From Streptomyces endocoffeicus (GTDB lineage: Bacteria > Actinomycetota > Actinomycetes > Streptomycetales > Streptomycetaceae), in the NCBI RefSeq assembly GCF_016741935.1, contig NZ_JAERRG010000012.1, forward strand, positions 1 through 64,000: a DNA stretch of 64,000 nt, in the 5' to 3' direction. The notes beneath the pieces are model-generated. The model was given only the letters and a program-made list of their open reading frames with translations. It did no database searches and was not told where the DNA came from. Both the position numbers and the translations under genes were made by a program. Within the stretch, counting starts at the first letter, position 1. Every line of letters begins with the position of its first letter. Shown piece after piece: positions 1 to 10,200 of this stretch.

Positions 1-238
1 CCTTTCGCGCCTTCCGGCGTGTTCACTACTTTAGCGGATTCCCCCGGATGCTCATAATCGAGTTCCCTGGTCCGAATTCCGGCATGCCGAAATCCATCCC
101 GATGAGGGGCCGTGCAGTAGTGGTTTGCCGCCGGTGCGGCTCAAGTGCTGACCCCAGAGAACCGTTAAGGCTCCGTGGCAGCTCGGAGTACATTACGGAT
201 CGCCCGGACCCGTGTCAACCTCGGCTGGGCCAAATGCC

Positions 239-790
239 TCAGTCGAGGTCGCTCAGCCGTCCCTCGGCGTCGGGCTGGTCCTCTTCCACCCGGCGCAGCA
301 CGCGGGTGAGCATCTCGCCGAGGGCTCCGCGCTCCTCGCCGGAAAGGTCCTGGAGAAGGTCCGCCTCGAAGACCGTGGCCCGGCGCATCGCCTCGACCCA
401 CTTCTCCCGGCCGTCCGGGGTCAGTTCGACGATGACGCGCACCCGGTTGTCCGCATCACGCTCACGGGTGACCAGACCCTCGTTCACCATGCGGTCGATG
501 CGGTGGGTCATGGCGGCGGGGGTGAGGCCCAGCCGCTTGGCCAGGTCGCCGGGGCCCAGTTGGTAGGGAGCCCCGGACAGGACGAGCACCTTGAGGACCT
601 CCCACTCGGAGTTACTGATCCCCAGCGTGGCCGACTGGCGTCCGTAGGCGACGTTCATTCGCCGGGTGAGCCGGCTGAGCGCGCTGACGACCTGCTCCAC
701 CTGAGGGTCCAGGCCCTGGAACTCGCGCTGGTAGGCCGCGATCTGCTCTTCGAGGCTCAGCAGGTCGTCCGGGTCGGGGGTCTCCGCCAT
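239..790 (-). CDS. MarR-family transcriptional regulator
   Basis: A 183-residue protein with the MarR winged-helix layout. An N-terminal dimerisation helix is followed by the DNA-binding region at about residues 60-125, including the wing strands 'TRERDADNRVRVIVELTPDG'. A C-terminal helix pair follows. MarR proteins are usually dimeric repressors that sense small phenolic ligands. The gene is divergent from the MFS exporter starting at 943, with about 150 bp between them. That arrangement suggests it represses the exporter and itself (inference). The start ATG at 790 follows a purine-rich stretch. The ligand cannot be read from sequence. Confidence 0.88.
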   Translation of the reverse strand: MAETPDPDDLLSLEEQIAAYQREFQGLDPQVEQVVSALSRLTRRMNVAYGRQSATLGISNSEWEVLKVLVLSGAPYQLGPGDLAKRLGLTPAAMTHRIDRMVNEGLVTRERDADNRVRVIVELTPDGREKWVEAMRRATVFEADLLQDLSGEERGALGEMLTRVLRRVEEDQPDAEGRLSDLD

Positions 791-842
791 ATGAGGAGTA
801 TGACACGAAACTCATTGGCGCTGGAGTCCTTCGCTCTGTACT

Positions 843-876
843 CTTAAGCATTGAAGTTTAGCTTCGAAGTCTTCAG
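843..876. promoter_or_regulatory. candidate MarR operator in divergent intergenic region
   Basis: This is a short AT-rich island in otherwise GC-rich DNA between the MarR gene and the MFS gene. It contains an imperfect inverted repeat, TTGAAG and CTTCGAA separated by four bases. MarR operators are typically short palindromes in such divergent intergenic regions. The assignment rests on position and symmetry only. Confidence 0.3.
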
Positions 877-942
877 ACATCGATCCTCCGGGCTGACCCG
901 CAGGTCAGCCCGTTGTCCTTTGACCCTCCTCGACCTAGGTAG

Positions 943-2259
943 GTGAGTGTGACCACCGCGATGGGCGCAGCGCTGCGCCGTATTCAGCTGGGCAACGCGC
1001 TGAGCGCGTTCGGCAACGGCTTCACGGTCCCGTTCCTCTTCGTCTATGTGGCGCAGGTGCGGGACCTCGGTTCGAACGCCGCGGGCATGGTGCTCGCGAC
1101 ATTCGCCGTGGCCGCGCTTGCCGTGCTGCCCTTCATCGGTCGGGTGATCGACCGGCGAGGGCCGCTGTCCGTTGCCGTCGCGGGCGCGGTCGCCGCCGCT
1201 GTCGGATCGATGGGGCTCGGCCTGGCGTCGAGCGAGCCACTGGTGATCGCCGCGGCCGGAGTGCTGGGCGCGGGCATAGCGGCCATACAGCCGGCGCTGG
1301 CCACGCTGATCGTCTGGTGCTCGACGCCGACCACCCGGTCGCGGGCCTTCGCCACCCAGTTCTTCCTCGGCAATCTGGGCCTCGGCGTCGGCGGGCTGCT
1401 CGGCGGGCTGCTGGTGGACACCTCCGCCGCCTCGAGCTTTGTGCGGCTCTTCGCGATCGACGCGGTGATGTTCCTGGTGCTCGGCGCGGCGGTGGCGACC
1501 GTAAGGCTGGAGCGGACGCCGGTGTTCGACGACCCGGTGCCGACCGCCGATGAGCGGCTCGGCGGCTCCGGTGGCTGGCGTGCCCTGTTCGGCCACCGCG
1601 CCATGGTGCAGCTGTGCGCGCTGGGCTTCGTCATGTTCTTCGCCTGCTACGGCCAGTTCGAGTCCGGGCTGTCGGCGTTCGCGGTGGATGTCGCGCGGAT
1701 ATCGCCGTCGATGCTGGGCATCGCCCTGGCCGCGAACACGGCGGCGATCGTGCTGGCGCAGTTCGTCGTGCTCAAGCTGGTCGAGCGGCGGCGGCGCAGC
1801 CGGGTGATGGCGCTGGTCGGGCTGGTCTGGACGGTGGCGTGGTGCGCCGCCGGGACCGCCGGGCTGATACCCGGGAGCCAGGCCGTCGGCGTGACCGCGA
1901 TCATCTCGGCGTACGCGCTCTTCGGGCTCGGTGAGGCGATGCTGTCTCCGACCGTCGCGCCGCTGGTCGCCGATCTGGCACCGCCGTCGGCGCTCGGGCA
2001 GTACAACTCGGCGTTCGCACTGGTCAAGCAGCTGGCCCTGGCGGTGGGTCCGGCGGCCGGCGGGCTGATGGCGGGCGCCGGGCTCTACGGGGCGTACATC
2101 GTGACGCTGGTCGTCTGCTCGCTCGGCATCACCGCGCTCGCGCTGATGCTCGGCAAGCGGCTCACGGCCGAGCAGGACAACCCGCTGCGGGCGGTCGCCG
2201 GGACCGCGGTGCCCGCGCCGCGGGCGGCCTCGTCGGACGAGGTGACCACCGCGGCCTGA
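943..2259 (+). CDS. MFS transporter
   Basis: A 438-residue integral membrane protein with about 12 predicted transmembrane segments and the MFS loop motif after TM2 ('GRVIDRRGP'). Many Gly/Ala-rich helices follow, and the cytoplasmic tail is short. It belongs to the drug/multidrug efflux side of the major facilitator superfamily, judged from the motif A region. The substrate is unknown. The start is GTG at 943, preceded by AGGTAG. It is divergent from a MarR gene, the usual arrangement for a ligand-inducible exporter (inference). A strong hairpin terminator follows at 2282-2326. Confidence 0.85.
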   Translation: MSVTTAMGAALRRIQLGNALSAFGNGFTVPFLFVYVAQVRDLGSNAAGMVLATFAVAALAVLPFIGRVIDRRGPLSVAVAGAVAAAVGSMGLGLASSEPLVIAAAGVLGAGIAAIQPALATLIVWCSTPTTRSRAFATQFFLGNLGLGVGGLLGGLLVDTSAASSFVRLFAIDAVMFLVLGAAVATVRLERTPVFDDPVPTADERLGGSGGWRALFGHRAMVQLCALGFVMFFACYGQFESGLSAFAVDVARISPSMLGIALAANTAAIVLAQFVVLKLVERRRRSRVMALVGLVWTVAWCAAGTAGLIPGSQAVGVTAIISAYALFGLGEAMLSPTVAPLVADLAPPSALGQYNSAFALVKQLALAVGPAAGGLMAGAGLYGAYIVTLVVCSLGITALALMLGKRLTAEQDNPLRAVAGTAVPAPRAASSDEVTTAA

Positions 2260-2281
2260 GCCGGTCGGACATTCCGCCACC

Positions 2282-2326
2282 GCCCTGGCACGGCGAAGGA
2301 GCCAGTCGGCTCCGCCGTGCCAGGGC
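2282..2326. terminator. bidirectional hairpin terminator
   Basis: A perfect 14-bp stem (GCCCTGGCACGGCG and its complement) with a 17-base loop sits between the convergent MFS and phosphatase genes. There is no T-run, which is common for Streptomyces terminators. Confidence 0.7.
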
Positions 2327-2387
2327 GATCTGTCGGTCGGGGGCGGTCGTGTCCCCGCTCAGGCCCGTGCTGCCGGACCCCGTGGTG

Positions 2388-4367
2388 CTAGCCCGCCGGC
2401 AGGGCGAACTCGCACCACACCGCCTTGCCGCCGCCCGGTGTGCGACGTGAGCCCCAGGCCGAGGCGATGGTCGCGACGATCGAGATACCGCGTCCGGCCT
2501 CGTCCACCGGTTCGGCCCGGCGGCGGCGCGGCAGATGTTCATCGCCGTCCGTCACCTCGATGATCAGGCGGCGGTCGGTGCGGCGCAGCCGGAGCCGCAT
2601 GGGCGGTGTGCCGTGCTGGAGGGAGTTGGCGACGAGCTCGCTGGCGGCGAGCACGCCCAGATCGCGCAGCTCCACGGGGAAGCGCCAGCTGGCGAGGACC
2701 CCTGAGGCGAAGGCCCGGGCGCGCGGTGCGGCTTCCACCCCGCCGAGGAGCTCCAGCGCGGCGTTGTGGAAGAGCTCCGCGTCATGCCCCGTACGGGCGG
2801 GGTGCTGGAGGACCAGCACCGCCACATCGTCGTCGTGCTCCGCGGTGATGCCCAGGGCCCTGATGAGGCGGTCGCACATCACCTGGGGCGAGCCGGTCGC
2901 GCCCGCGAAGACGCGCTCGAGCGCGGCCACTCCGTCGTAGATGTCCTTGTCCCGTCGCTCCACCAGACCGTCGGTGTAGAGGACCGCGCTGGCCCCGGGG
3001 CCGAGCGGGACCGAGCCGGTGGTGTGCAGCCAGCCGCCGGTGCCGAGGGGCGGTCCGGTGGGCTCGGAGGCGCGGCGCACGGTGCCGTCCGGGTCGCGGA
3101 CCAGGATCGGCAGATGGCCCGCGGAGGCGTAGACGAGGCGGTTCTCGTTGGGGTCGTGGACGGCGTAGACGCACGTGGCGATCTGGTGGGGGTCGATCTC
3201 GGCGGCCAGGCCGTCGAGGAGCTGCAGCACCTCGTGCGGCGGGAGGTCGAGCCGGGCGTAGGCGCGGACGGCGGTGCGCAGCTGGCCCATGACGGCGGCC
3301 GCCCGCACACCGCGGCCCATGACGTCGCCGATGACGAGGGCGGTGCGGCCGGCGCCCAGGGTGATGACGTCGTACCAGTCGCCGCCCACCGCGGCGTCCG
3401 TGCCGCCGGGCTGGTAGGTGGCGGCCACCCGCAGATCGTCGGGCTGCTCCAGCCCCTGGGGAAGGAGGCTGCGCTGGAGGGTGACGGCCGCCTCGCGCTG
3501 GAGGCGCTCGCTGGCGCGCAGCCGCTCCGCGGATTCGACCTGGTCGGTGACGTCGGCGCCGAAGACGAGCACGCCGCGGACCGGCTCGGTGGCCGTGTCG
3601 GTGTCGGTGGGGGTGGCGGTGGCGACGGTCTCGGTGGCGACCGCCTCCGGCACGGCGACGGCCTTACGGACGACGCCTTCCAGGACCGAGCCGTCCACCG
3701 GCGATCCATCCACGGGCATTCCGTCCACCGGCGTTCCATCCACGGCCCCCTCCCCCGCCCGCTCGTCCGCCGGCCGCGCGGGGGCGACGGCCTTCGGCGC
3801 GGCCATCTCGATCGGGGAGCAGGTGAAGGTGTAGTAGCCGTGGCGGGACCGGCCGGGGCCGGGGGCCGCGCCCTCCTGCCGCGGCCCGGGCGTGGTCGCC
3901 GGGCCGCCCGCGGGCACGCGCCGGGACTTGACCGTACGGGGCTTGCCACTGCGCAGGACCTGGTCCATGAGCGGCAGCAGCCCCAGCTCTCTCAGCTCGG
4001 GCAGGGCCTGGCCGGCGGGTGTGCCGGGGGTCCGGGAGCCGAAGAGCTCGACATAGGTGTCGTTGAGATAGGCGATGCGGTGCTCGGGGCCGTAGACCAC
4101 CGCGACCAGCGCCGGCACCTGGCCGAGGAGGTCATGGGCGGACAGCCCGTCGAGGGTCGGGACGGCGGCGGGCGGCGCCGCGTCGGAAGGGGCGGCAGCG
4201 GGAGGCTCACCGCGCCCCGAGGGGTCGGCGCTCTCGCCCCGGGCCGCCGGGACGGAGCCGCCGCCCGCGGCGGCCGCGGGCTTCGGCCGCCGCGCACCGC
4301 GGTCTGCCCGGGCGGCGATGCGTCGCTGGGTTCGGGGGAGCCGGGCGCTCCAGCGCGTGAAGTTCAC
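2388..4367 (-). CDS. PAS / SpoIIE-type PP2C phosphatase / HATPase_c protein
   Basis: A 659-residue three-domain signalling protein. A PAS domain at about 80-135 ('VPALVAVVYGPEHRIAYLND') is followed by a Thr/Val/Pro-rich insert. A SpoIIE/RsbU-type PP2C phosphatase domain follows at about 310-505 (GGDWYDV, GDVMGRG, 'LYTDGLVERR', 'DDVAVLVL'). The C-terminus is a GHKL/RsbW-like ATPase at about 545-655 ('ASELVANSLQHG', 'GRGISIV'). Such fusions control sigma factors by dephosphorylating anti-anti-sigma factors, and the ATPase may act as an anti-sigma kinase. No cognate STAS protein is adjacent, so the target is unknown. It is convergent with the MFS gene. Confidence 0.88.
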   Translation of the reverse strand: MNFTRWSARLPRTQRRIAARADRGARRPKPAAAAGGGSVPAARGESADPSGRGEPPAAAPSDAAPPAAVPTLDGLSAHDLLGQVPALVAVVYGPEHRIAYLNDTYVELFGSRTPGTPAGQALPELRELGLLPLMDQVLRSGKPRTVKSRRVPAGGPATTPGPRQEGAAPGPGRSRHGYYTFTCSPIEMAAPKAVAPARPADERAGEGAVDGTPVDGMPVDGSPVDGSVLEGVVRKAVAVPEAVATETVATATPTDTDTATEPVRGVLVFGADVTDQVESAERLRASERLQREAAVTLQRSLLPQGLEQPDDLRVAATYQPGGTDAAVGGDWYDVITLGAGRTALVIGDVMGRGVRAAAVMGQLRTAVRAYARLDLPPHEVLQLLDGLAAEIDPHQIATCVYAVHDPNENRLVYASAGHLPILVRDPDGTVRRASEPTGPPLGTGGWLHTTGSVPLGPGASAVLYTDGLVERRDKDIYDGVAALERVFAGATGSPQVMCDRLIRALGITAEHDDDVAVLVLQHPARTGHDAELFHNAALELLGGVEAAPRARAFASGVLASWRFPVELRDLGVLAASELVANSLQHGTPPMRLRLRRTDRRLIIEVTDGDEHLPRRRRAEPVDEAGRGISIVATIASAWGSRRTPGGGKAVWCEFALPAG

Positions 4368-4602
4368 TGCGGATTACCTCGTGGGGTGGTGGCGGAGCGG
4401 CGCGCCGGCGCGGGATCGGGGAGATGGGTGCGGGTACGGGGGACGACCCCCAGGGGAATGCAGCAAACTTCCGAATCCTCGCGATTGTCACTCTTTGCAG
4501 ATACGAGCCCACCCATGGTCACACGACCAGTGTGGCCGACCGGACTGACATCCGTGAGACGCCGATCGTGGGAGGGGAGTTCCCGGCTCCGCCCCGATCG
4601 GC

Positions 4603-5958
4603 TCAACTGGCCCCGGGATGGCGACCGGTGTCCGCGGCGAGTTTGAACTCGGCGCGCGGGTTCTCCAGCGACCCCAGCGAAACGATCTCGCGTTTGAACA
4701 GCCCCGACAGAATCCATTCGGCCAGCACGCGTGCCTTACGGTTGAACGTCGGCACCCGGCTGAGGTGGTAGACGCGGTGCATGAACCACGCCGGGTAGCC
4801 CTTCAACTTGCGCCCGTAGACGTGTGCGACGCCTCTGTGGAGCCCCAGGGAGGCCACGGAGCCCGCGTACTTGTGCTCGTAGTCCGTGAGCGGCTGACCC
4901 GCGAGCGCGGCGGCCACGTTCTCGGCGAGGACCTTGGCCTGGCGCACGGCGTGCTGTGCGTTGGGGGCGCACTCCGCACCGGGCCGGTCGGCCGTCAGAT
5001 CGGGCACCGACGCGGCGTCCCCGGCCGACCAGGCGTGCTCCACGCCGTCGACCTGGAGCGCCGCGGTGCATTTGAGCCGACCGCGCTCGTTCAGGGGCAG
5101 ATCCGTGGAGGCGAGGATCGGGTGCGGTTTGACGCCCGCGGTCCACACGAGCGTGCGGGTGGGGAAGCGCGAGCCGTCACTCAGTGCGGCGATCCGGTCG
5201 GCGCAGGAGTCCAGGCGGGTCTCCAGCCGGACGTCGACATTGCGGCCGCGCAGCTCCCGGACGGCGTACTTGCCCATCTCCTCGCCGACCTCCGGAAGGA
5301 TCCGGTCGGTGGCCTCAACGAGGATCCACTTCAGGTCTTCGGGGGCGATGTTGTGGTAGTAGCGGACGGCGTACCGGGCCATGTCCTCCAGCTCGCCGAG
5401 CGCCTCGACGCCCGCGTATCCGCCGCCGACGAAGACGAAGGTCAGCGCCGCGTCGCGGACGTCCGGGTCCCGGGTCGAGGAGGCGATGTCCAGCTGTTCG
5501 AGGACGTGGTTGCGCAGGCCGATGGCCTCCTCGACGGTCTTGAAGCCGATGCCGAACTCGGCGAGACCGGGGACCGGGAGGGCGCGGGACACGGATCCGG
5601 GGGCCAGCACCAGCTCGTCGTAGTGGATGTCGACCGTGCCGGTGCCCTCTTCCTCCGTGGCGAGGGTTCTCACGGTCGCTGTGCGTTTGCCGTGGTGGAT
5701 CGCGGTGGCCTCGCCGATGACGACCGTGCAGTCGGGCAGGACCCGCCGCAACGGCACCACCACATGGCGGGGCGAGATCGATCCGGCCGCCGCCTCGGGC
5801 AGGAATGGCTGGTAGGTCATATACGGCTCGGGGTCGACCACGATGATCTGCACCCCGCCGTGCCTCAGCTCCCGCTTCAGCTTTCGCTGGAGGCGCAGCG
5901 CGGTGTACATCCCGACGTAGCCACCACCGACAACGAGAATGCGCGCTGGTTCCTTCAC
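4603..5958 (-). CDS. Type II NADH dehydrogenase (NAD(P)/FAD-dependent oxidoreductase)
   Basis: About 451 residues of the NDH-2 family, a single-subunit membrane-associated enzyme that passes electrons from NADH to menaquinone without pumping protons. It has an N-terminal FAD Rossmann motif (VVGGGYVGMY), a second nucleotide-binding motif at about residue 174 (VGGGYAGVEA), and the C-terminal FAD-binding signature 'VWTAGVKPHP' and 'WSAGDAASVPD'. The frame stays open upstream to 6099, but homologous proteins begin just before the first Rossmann motif. GTG at 5958 is therefore preferred, with an in-frame upstream GTG as an alternative. It is divergent from the TetR gene atrA, as in S. coelicolor (SCO4119/SCO4118, from memory). 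Confidence 0.85.
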   Translation of the reverse strand: MKEPARILVVGGGYVGMYTALRLQRKLKRELRHGGVQIIVVDPEPYMTYQPFLPEAAAGSISPRHVVVPLRRVLPDCTVVIGEATAIHHGKRTATVRTLATEEEGTGTVDIHYDELVLAPGSVSRALPVPGLAEFGIGFKTVEEAIGLRNHVLEQLDIASSTRDPDVRDAALTFVFVGGGYAGVEALGELEDMARYAVRYYHNIAPEDLKWILVEATDRILPEVGEEMGKYAVRELRGRNVDVRLETRLDSCADRIAALSDGSRFPTRTLVWTAGVKPHPILASTDLPLNERGRLKCTAALQVDGVEHAWSAGDAASVPDLTADRPGAECAPNAQHAVRQAKVLAENVAAALAGQPLTDYEHKYAGSVASLGLHRGVAHVYGRKLKGYPAWFMHRVYHLSRVPTFNRKARVLAEWILSGLFKREIVSLGSLENPRAEFKLAADTGRHPGAS

Positions 5959-6279
5959 CCTCCCATGAGGCACGCGCGACCGCGGTTTGTCCACAGGCCC
6001 GGCGAATTGTGTGACCGGACGGTTCGCTCGGCCCCGAGCCGCGGAATCGGTTACACGTACGAAATGTCCGCAGGTCAGCCCCGGGATAGGTGGGGGCAAG
6101 CGGGCGGATAGCCGGAAAGAGGTGATCTGCTGCTCTGATCGGGGGGCGTTCTGTCCCGAGCTACCCTCTTCTTTCTTGACCTGCGCTCAACTATGTTCGT
6201 AGTTCGTCGGGGTTGTGACTGCCTCGACAGTCTGGGCGGGGAGTCTCCGGGGGGAGACATCATTACCGGGGGATCACTT

Positions 6280-7005
6280 ATGCACCTTCAGGGTTCGTCA
6301 TGGTCCGCAGCCGTCGCGTCGTCGGACGGAAACGGCGGACGGAACACACCGCTGCGCGTGGACGCGCAGCGCAATCTGGAGCACGTCCTGCGGGCGGCGC
6401 GCGAGGTCTTCGGTGAGCTGGGGTACGGGGCTCCGATGGAAGACGTGGCACGCCGGGCGCGGGTAGGGGTGGGCACCGTCTATCGGCGGTTCCCCAGTAA
6501 GGACGTGCTGGTGCGCCGGATAGCCGAGGAGGAGACGGCAAGGCTGACCGATCAGGCGCGAGCGGCGCTGGGTCAGGAGAACGAGCCGTGGTCGGCGCTG
6601 GCCCGGTTCCTGCGTACTTCGGTGGCGTCCGGCGCGGGCCGGCTGCTGCCGCCGCAGGTGCTGCGGGTCGGGGTCGACGTGGAGACCGAGATCCGGCTGC
6701 CGCAGCAGCGGCAGGCGGCGTTAGTCGCACCGGCTCAGCCGGAGCTCCGGCTGGTCGAGCGGCCGATGGTCGCTGAGGACGAGCCGGACGACGCGGGCGC
6801 CGCGGCGCTGCTGGAGGTCGTCGGGCAACTGGTGGAGCGGGCACGGGCCGCGGGCGAGCTTCGCCCGGATGTGACGGTCGCCGATGTGCTGCTGGTGATC
6901 GCCACGGCGGCGCCCTCGCTGCCGGACGCGGCACAGCAGGCGGCGGCCTCGGCCCGGCTGCTGGACATCCTGCTGGACGGGCTGCGGTCGCGCCCCATGG
7001 GGTGA
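6280..7005 (+). CDS. atrA: TetR-family regulator, AtrA orthologue
   Basis: A 241-residue protein with a TetR DNA-binding domain at about residues 25-75 ('VLRAAREVFGELGYGAPMEDVARRA', 'VGTVYRRFPSKDVL') and an all-helical ligand domain. The start ATG at 6280 follows GGGGG at a suitable distance; the longer open frame lacks similarity. AtrA in S. coelicolor (SCO4118) activates actII-ORF4 and other genes. The divergent NDH-2 neighbour supports orthology. Codon 148 is TTA (6721-6723), so translation should depend on the bldA tRNA, which would place AtrA itself under developmental control. The identity is inferred from context and family, not from an alignment. Confidence 0.75.
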   Translation: MHLQGSSWSAAVASSDGNGGRNTPLRVDAQRNLEHVLRAAREVFGELGYGAPMEDVARRARVGVGTVYRRFPSKDVLVRRIAEEETARLTDQARAALGQENEPWSALARFLRTSVASGAGRLLPPQVLRVGVDVETEIRLPQQRQAALVAPAQPELRLVERPMVAEDEPDDAGAAALLEVVGQLVERARAAGELRPDVTVADVLLVIATAAPSLPDAAQQAAASARLLDILLDGLRSRPMG

Positions 7006-7169
7006 TGCCGTCGGCCCCGGAGCGAGACATGTGCTCGTCTTCGCGCGTCGGTTTCAGGGGGTGAGCGGCGCGTCTCGCCCCCTCCGTATGAGTGACAACA
7101 TGATGAGTGACGACGTGTGACGGTCGGCCGGGACGTCGTACCTGCTGCTCGTGCCCGTGTCAGCGGGCG

Positions 7170-7272
7170 GGTCGGCGGTGCGGCGCTCCGGTCGGCGGTT
7201 TTTGGGCCACGTCGGCGGTTGCGTCCCGGTCGGCGGTTTCGGCCGGGTCGGCGGTTTCGGCCGGGTCGGCCT
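7170..7272. repeat. short direct repeats at the 3' side of the SARP gene
   Basis: Several near-identical copies of a roughly 17-base unit built on GTCGGCGGTTTCGGCC lie in the gap between atrA and the end of the SARP gene. Both neighbouring genes point into this gap. The copies may fold into alternative hairpins and serve as a convergent terminator, but no single stem dominates. Confidence 0.5.
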
Positions 7273-10200
7273 AGTCATCGGCGGCGTCAGGGACAGTGGC
7301 GTCGGCGTCAGTGGCATCGGCGGCGTCGGCATGGGCGGCATGGGCGGCATCAGCATCGGCGGCGTCGAGAGAGCTCAGCGCCTCGTCGAGCAGGCAGAGG
7401 CCCTCATCGGGGGTCAGGGTCGTGCTCTCGGTGCGCAGCTTCTCCACCACGTCCTGGCCCAGCGCCTCGCTCGCGCGCGCCGCGGTCGCGCCGACGTCCC
7501 CGGCCACCAGCGGTGAGCGCGGCAGCCGACCGCGCCAGCCGTCGGCGGCGCCCAGCAGCCGCGCGGCGAGCCGCTCCTGTCCGCATCCCGCCAGGAGCTC
7601 GGCCGCCGCCTCCGCCTGATGGGCCAGCAGCAGCTCCATGGAGTTCACCGCGAGGCCCTCGCGCAGCGTGTTCCGCAGCTTGCGCAGTCCATCGACCAGA
7701 TCGCCCTCCAGGCCGGTGATACGGGCGTCCAGGCCGTTGGCCACGACCCAGAACTGCGGCGGCGAGGTGCCGTGCAGCGCACGCTGTCGCGCGGCGTCGC
7801 AATACGTCCTGGCCCGCGCCAGATCACCGCGTACCAGCTCGGCCTCGCTGCGCACGATGTCGTTGAAGGCCAGCACGTCCTGGGTTCCGCAGCGCTCCGC
7901 CTCCTCCTCTGAGCGCTTCACCAGCCTCAGCGCGCCGTCCACGTCCCTCTCGTGGACCGCGAGGTCGGCGAGGCGGGTGTAGAGGAACGGCACCTCGGTG
8001 TGGGCGCCGAGCTCCTGCGCGAGCCGCGTCGCCCTCTCATAGGCGGCCTTCGCCTCCCCGAACCGGCCGCGATGGGTGGCGAGCTCGCCACGCGCGCCCT
8101 CCACCTGGGCGAGCATCCAGCGGTCGCCGACGCGGGCGGCCAGCTCGCGCAGCTCGGCCAGGTCGTCGCCGGCGCTCTCGACGCCGCCCGGCATGTCGAT
8201 GGCGAGGTGGGTCCGGTACATCAGCGAGACGCCGAGCGCCCAGTCGTCGCCGTGGGCCCGGCAGTCGGCGACGGTCTGGTCCATGAACGGCAGCATCTCG
8301 CCGCTGAAGCCCTGGATGACGAAGGCCGCGAAGGGCCACAGCAGACCCGGGAAGCACGCTCTGCGGGGCCCTGGATGGCTCGCGTAGGCGTCGCGCATGC
8401 GTACCGCGGCGTCCCGGATCTCGGGGTCGGCCGGATCCGGGCCGGTGCCCTGCTCGGCGAGCAGGAAGAAGAGCAGCAGCCGCAGGTCCATGAACTGCCA
8501 GTACCGGGTGGCCTCCTCGTCGACGCCGTCCTCGCCGTCCGGTACCCGGGCCGGGATGAGCGGGAACTGGTCGAGGGGGTGGCCGCCGCCCGATGCCTGG
8601 TCCGTCTCACCGTCCGTGCCATGGGTGCGGCTCTCCAGGGCCAGGGCACGGCCGACCCATGCGGCGCCCTCGTCCCGGTAGTTGCGCAGCCACCAGAACC
8701 ATGCCAGGTCCCGGATGAGCGCGAAGACGGTGTCCTCGTCCGCGGTGGTCAGGGAGCGGTGCAGCGCTGCCCGGATGTTGTCGAGGTCGGTCTCGACGAG
8801 GCGCAGCCAGGGCAGTTGTCCGGCGGAGCGCAGTCGGGGCTCGGCGGTGCGGATGAAGTCCCGGAAGTGGGCGGTGTGACGGGCCATGGCGGCCTTGTGG
8901 TCGGCGCGGGCCGCGTGGTCCTCGGTGGCGCGCTCGCCGACGTACTCGTTGATGGTCTCCAGCATCCGGTAGCGGGGCTCGCCGCCCGCCGGGCCGGAGG
9001 ACTCCGCCGCCGCACCGTGCGACGGATGGTCGACGATCAACAGCGACTTGTCGACCAGCGCCCCGAGCAGATCCAGCACCTCGGCGGGCGCGATCCTGGT
9101 GAGGGGGCGCCTATGAGAGCGCGTGGGGGCGCTCGTCTCGGCGTACGCAACCGTGTCGCCCGGGGTCGGCATGCCCGCCGTCGCGTCCGTAAGGGCGTCA
9201 CGGATGCCCTTACGGACGCGGTCCGCGTTGACGCCGTCGGCGTCCGTGCCGTCCGTGTGATCCGCACCGTCCGTGCCGTCCGTGCCGTCTGTACCGTCCG
9301 TAAGGGCGCTCGCGCCGGGCGGGGCGTCCGCGCACACCGCCTCGGCCGCGGACAGCGTCCACCCGCCCGCGAAGACCGACGCACGGCGCAGCACGGTGCG
9401 CTCGCGCTCGTCGAGGAGGTCCCAGGACCACTCGACGACGGCCCGCAGGGTCTGCTGGCGGGGCAGGGCGGTTCTGCTGCCGCTGGTCAGCAGGCGGAAG
9501 CGGTCGTCCAGCCGGTCCGCGATCTGGCGTGGGGTCAGCAGCCGCAGCCGCGCCGCGGCCAGCTCGATCGCCAGCGGCAGACCGTCCAGGCGGCGGCAGA
9601 TCTCCGCGACCGCGGCCGCCGTGTCCGGGTCCGCCGCCGGGTCGAAACCGGGCCGTACGGTGGCGGCGCGCTCGGCGAACAGCTGGTGGGCGGGGGCGGG
9701 CGGCAGCGGTTCCACCGGCCTTACGGTCTCGCCGGGCACCCCCAGCGGCTCCCGGCTGGTGGCGAGCACGGTCACCCCCGGGCAGTGCGCGAGCAGTGTC
9801 TCGGCGAGCCGGGCCGCGGTGTCGATGACGTGCTCGCAGTTGTCGAGCAGGAGCAGCAGCCGACGGTCGGCGCAGTACTCGACGAGCCGACTCGTCGGAT
9901 CCCCGCCGTCCGCGCCCGTGGTGCGGCTCTCGAGCCCGGAGGCGAGCAGCATGGTCTCCCGGCGGCCGACCGCGCTCAGGACGGCACCGGGGACGGCGGA
10001 GGGCTGGTCGAGCGGGGCGAGTTCGGCGATCCAGACTCCGTCCGGGTAGCCGTCCGTCACGGCCCCGGCGGCCTCCTCGGAGAGCCGGGTCTTACCGGAG
10101 CCGCCGGGGCCGGTGAGGGTGACCAGCCGGGCGCCCTCCAGGTCGCGGAGGATGTCGCCGATCTCTTTCTGACGGCCGACGAAGCTGGTGAGGCGGGCTC

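Noticed and set aside
48..566. Plus-strand frames at the left edge
   Set aside because: They are antisense to the MarR gene or composition-driven. Positions 1-238 show no supported feature.
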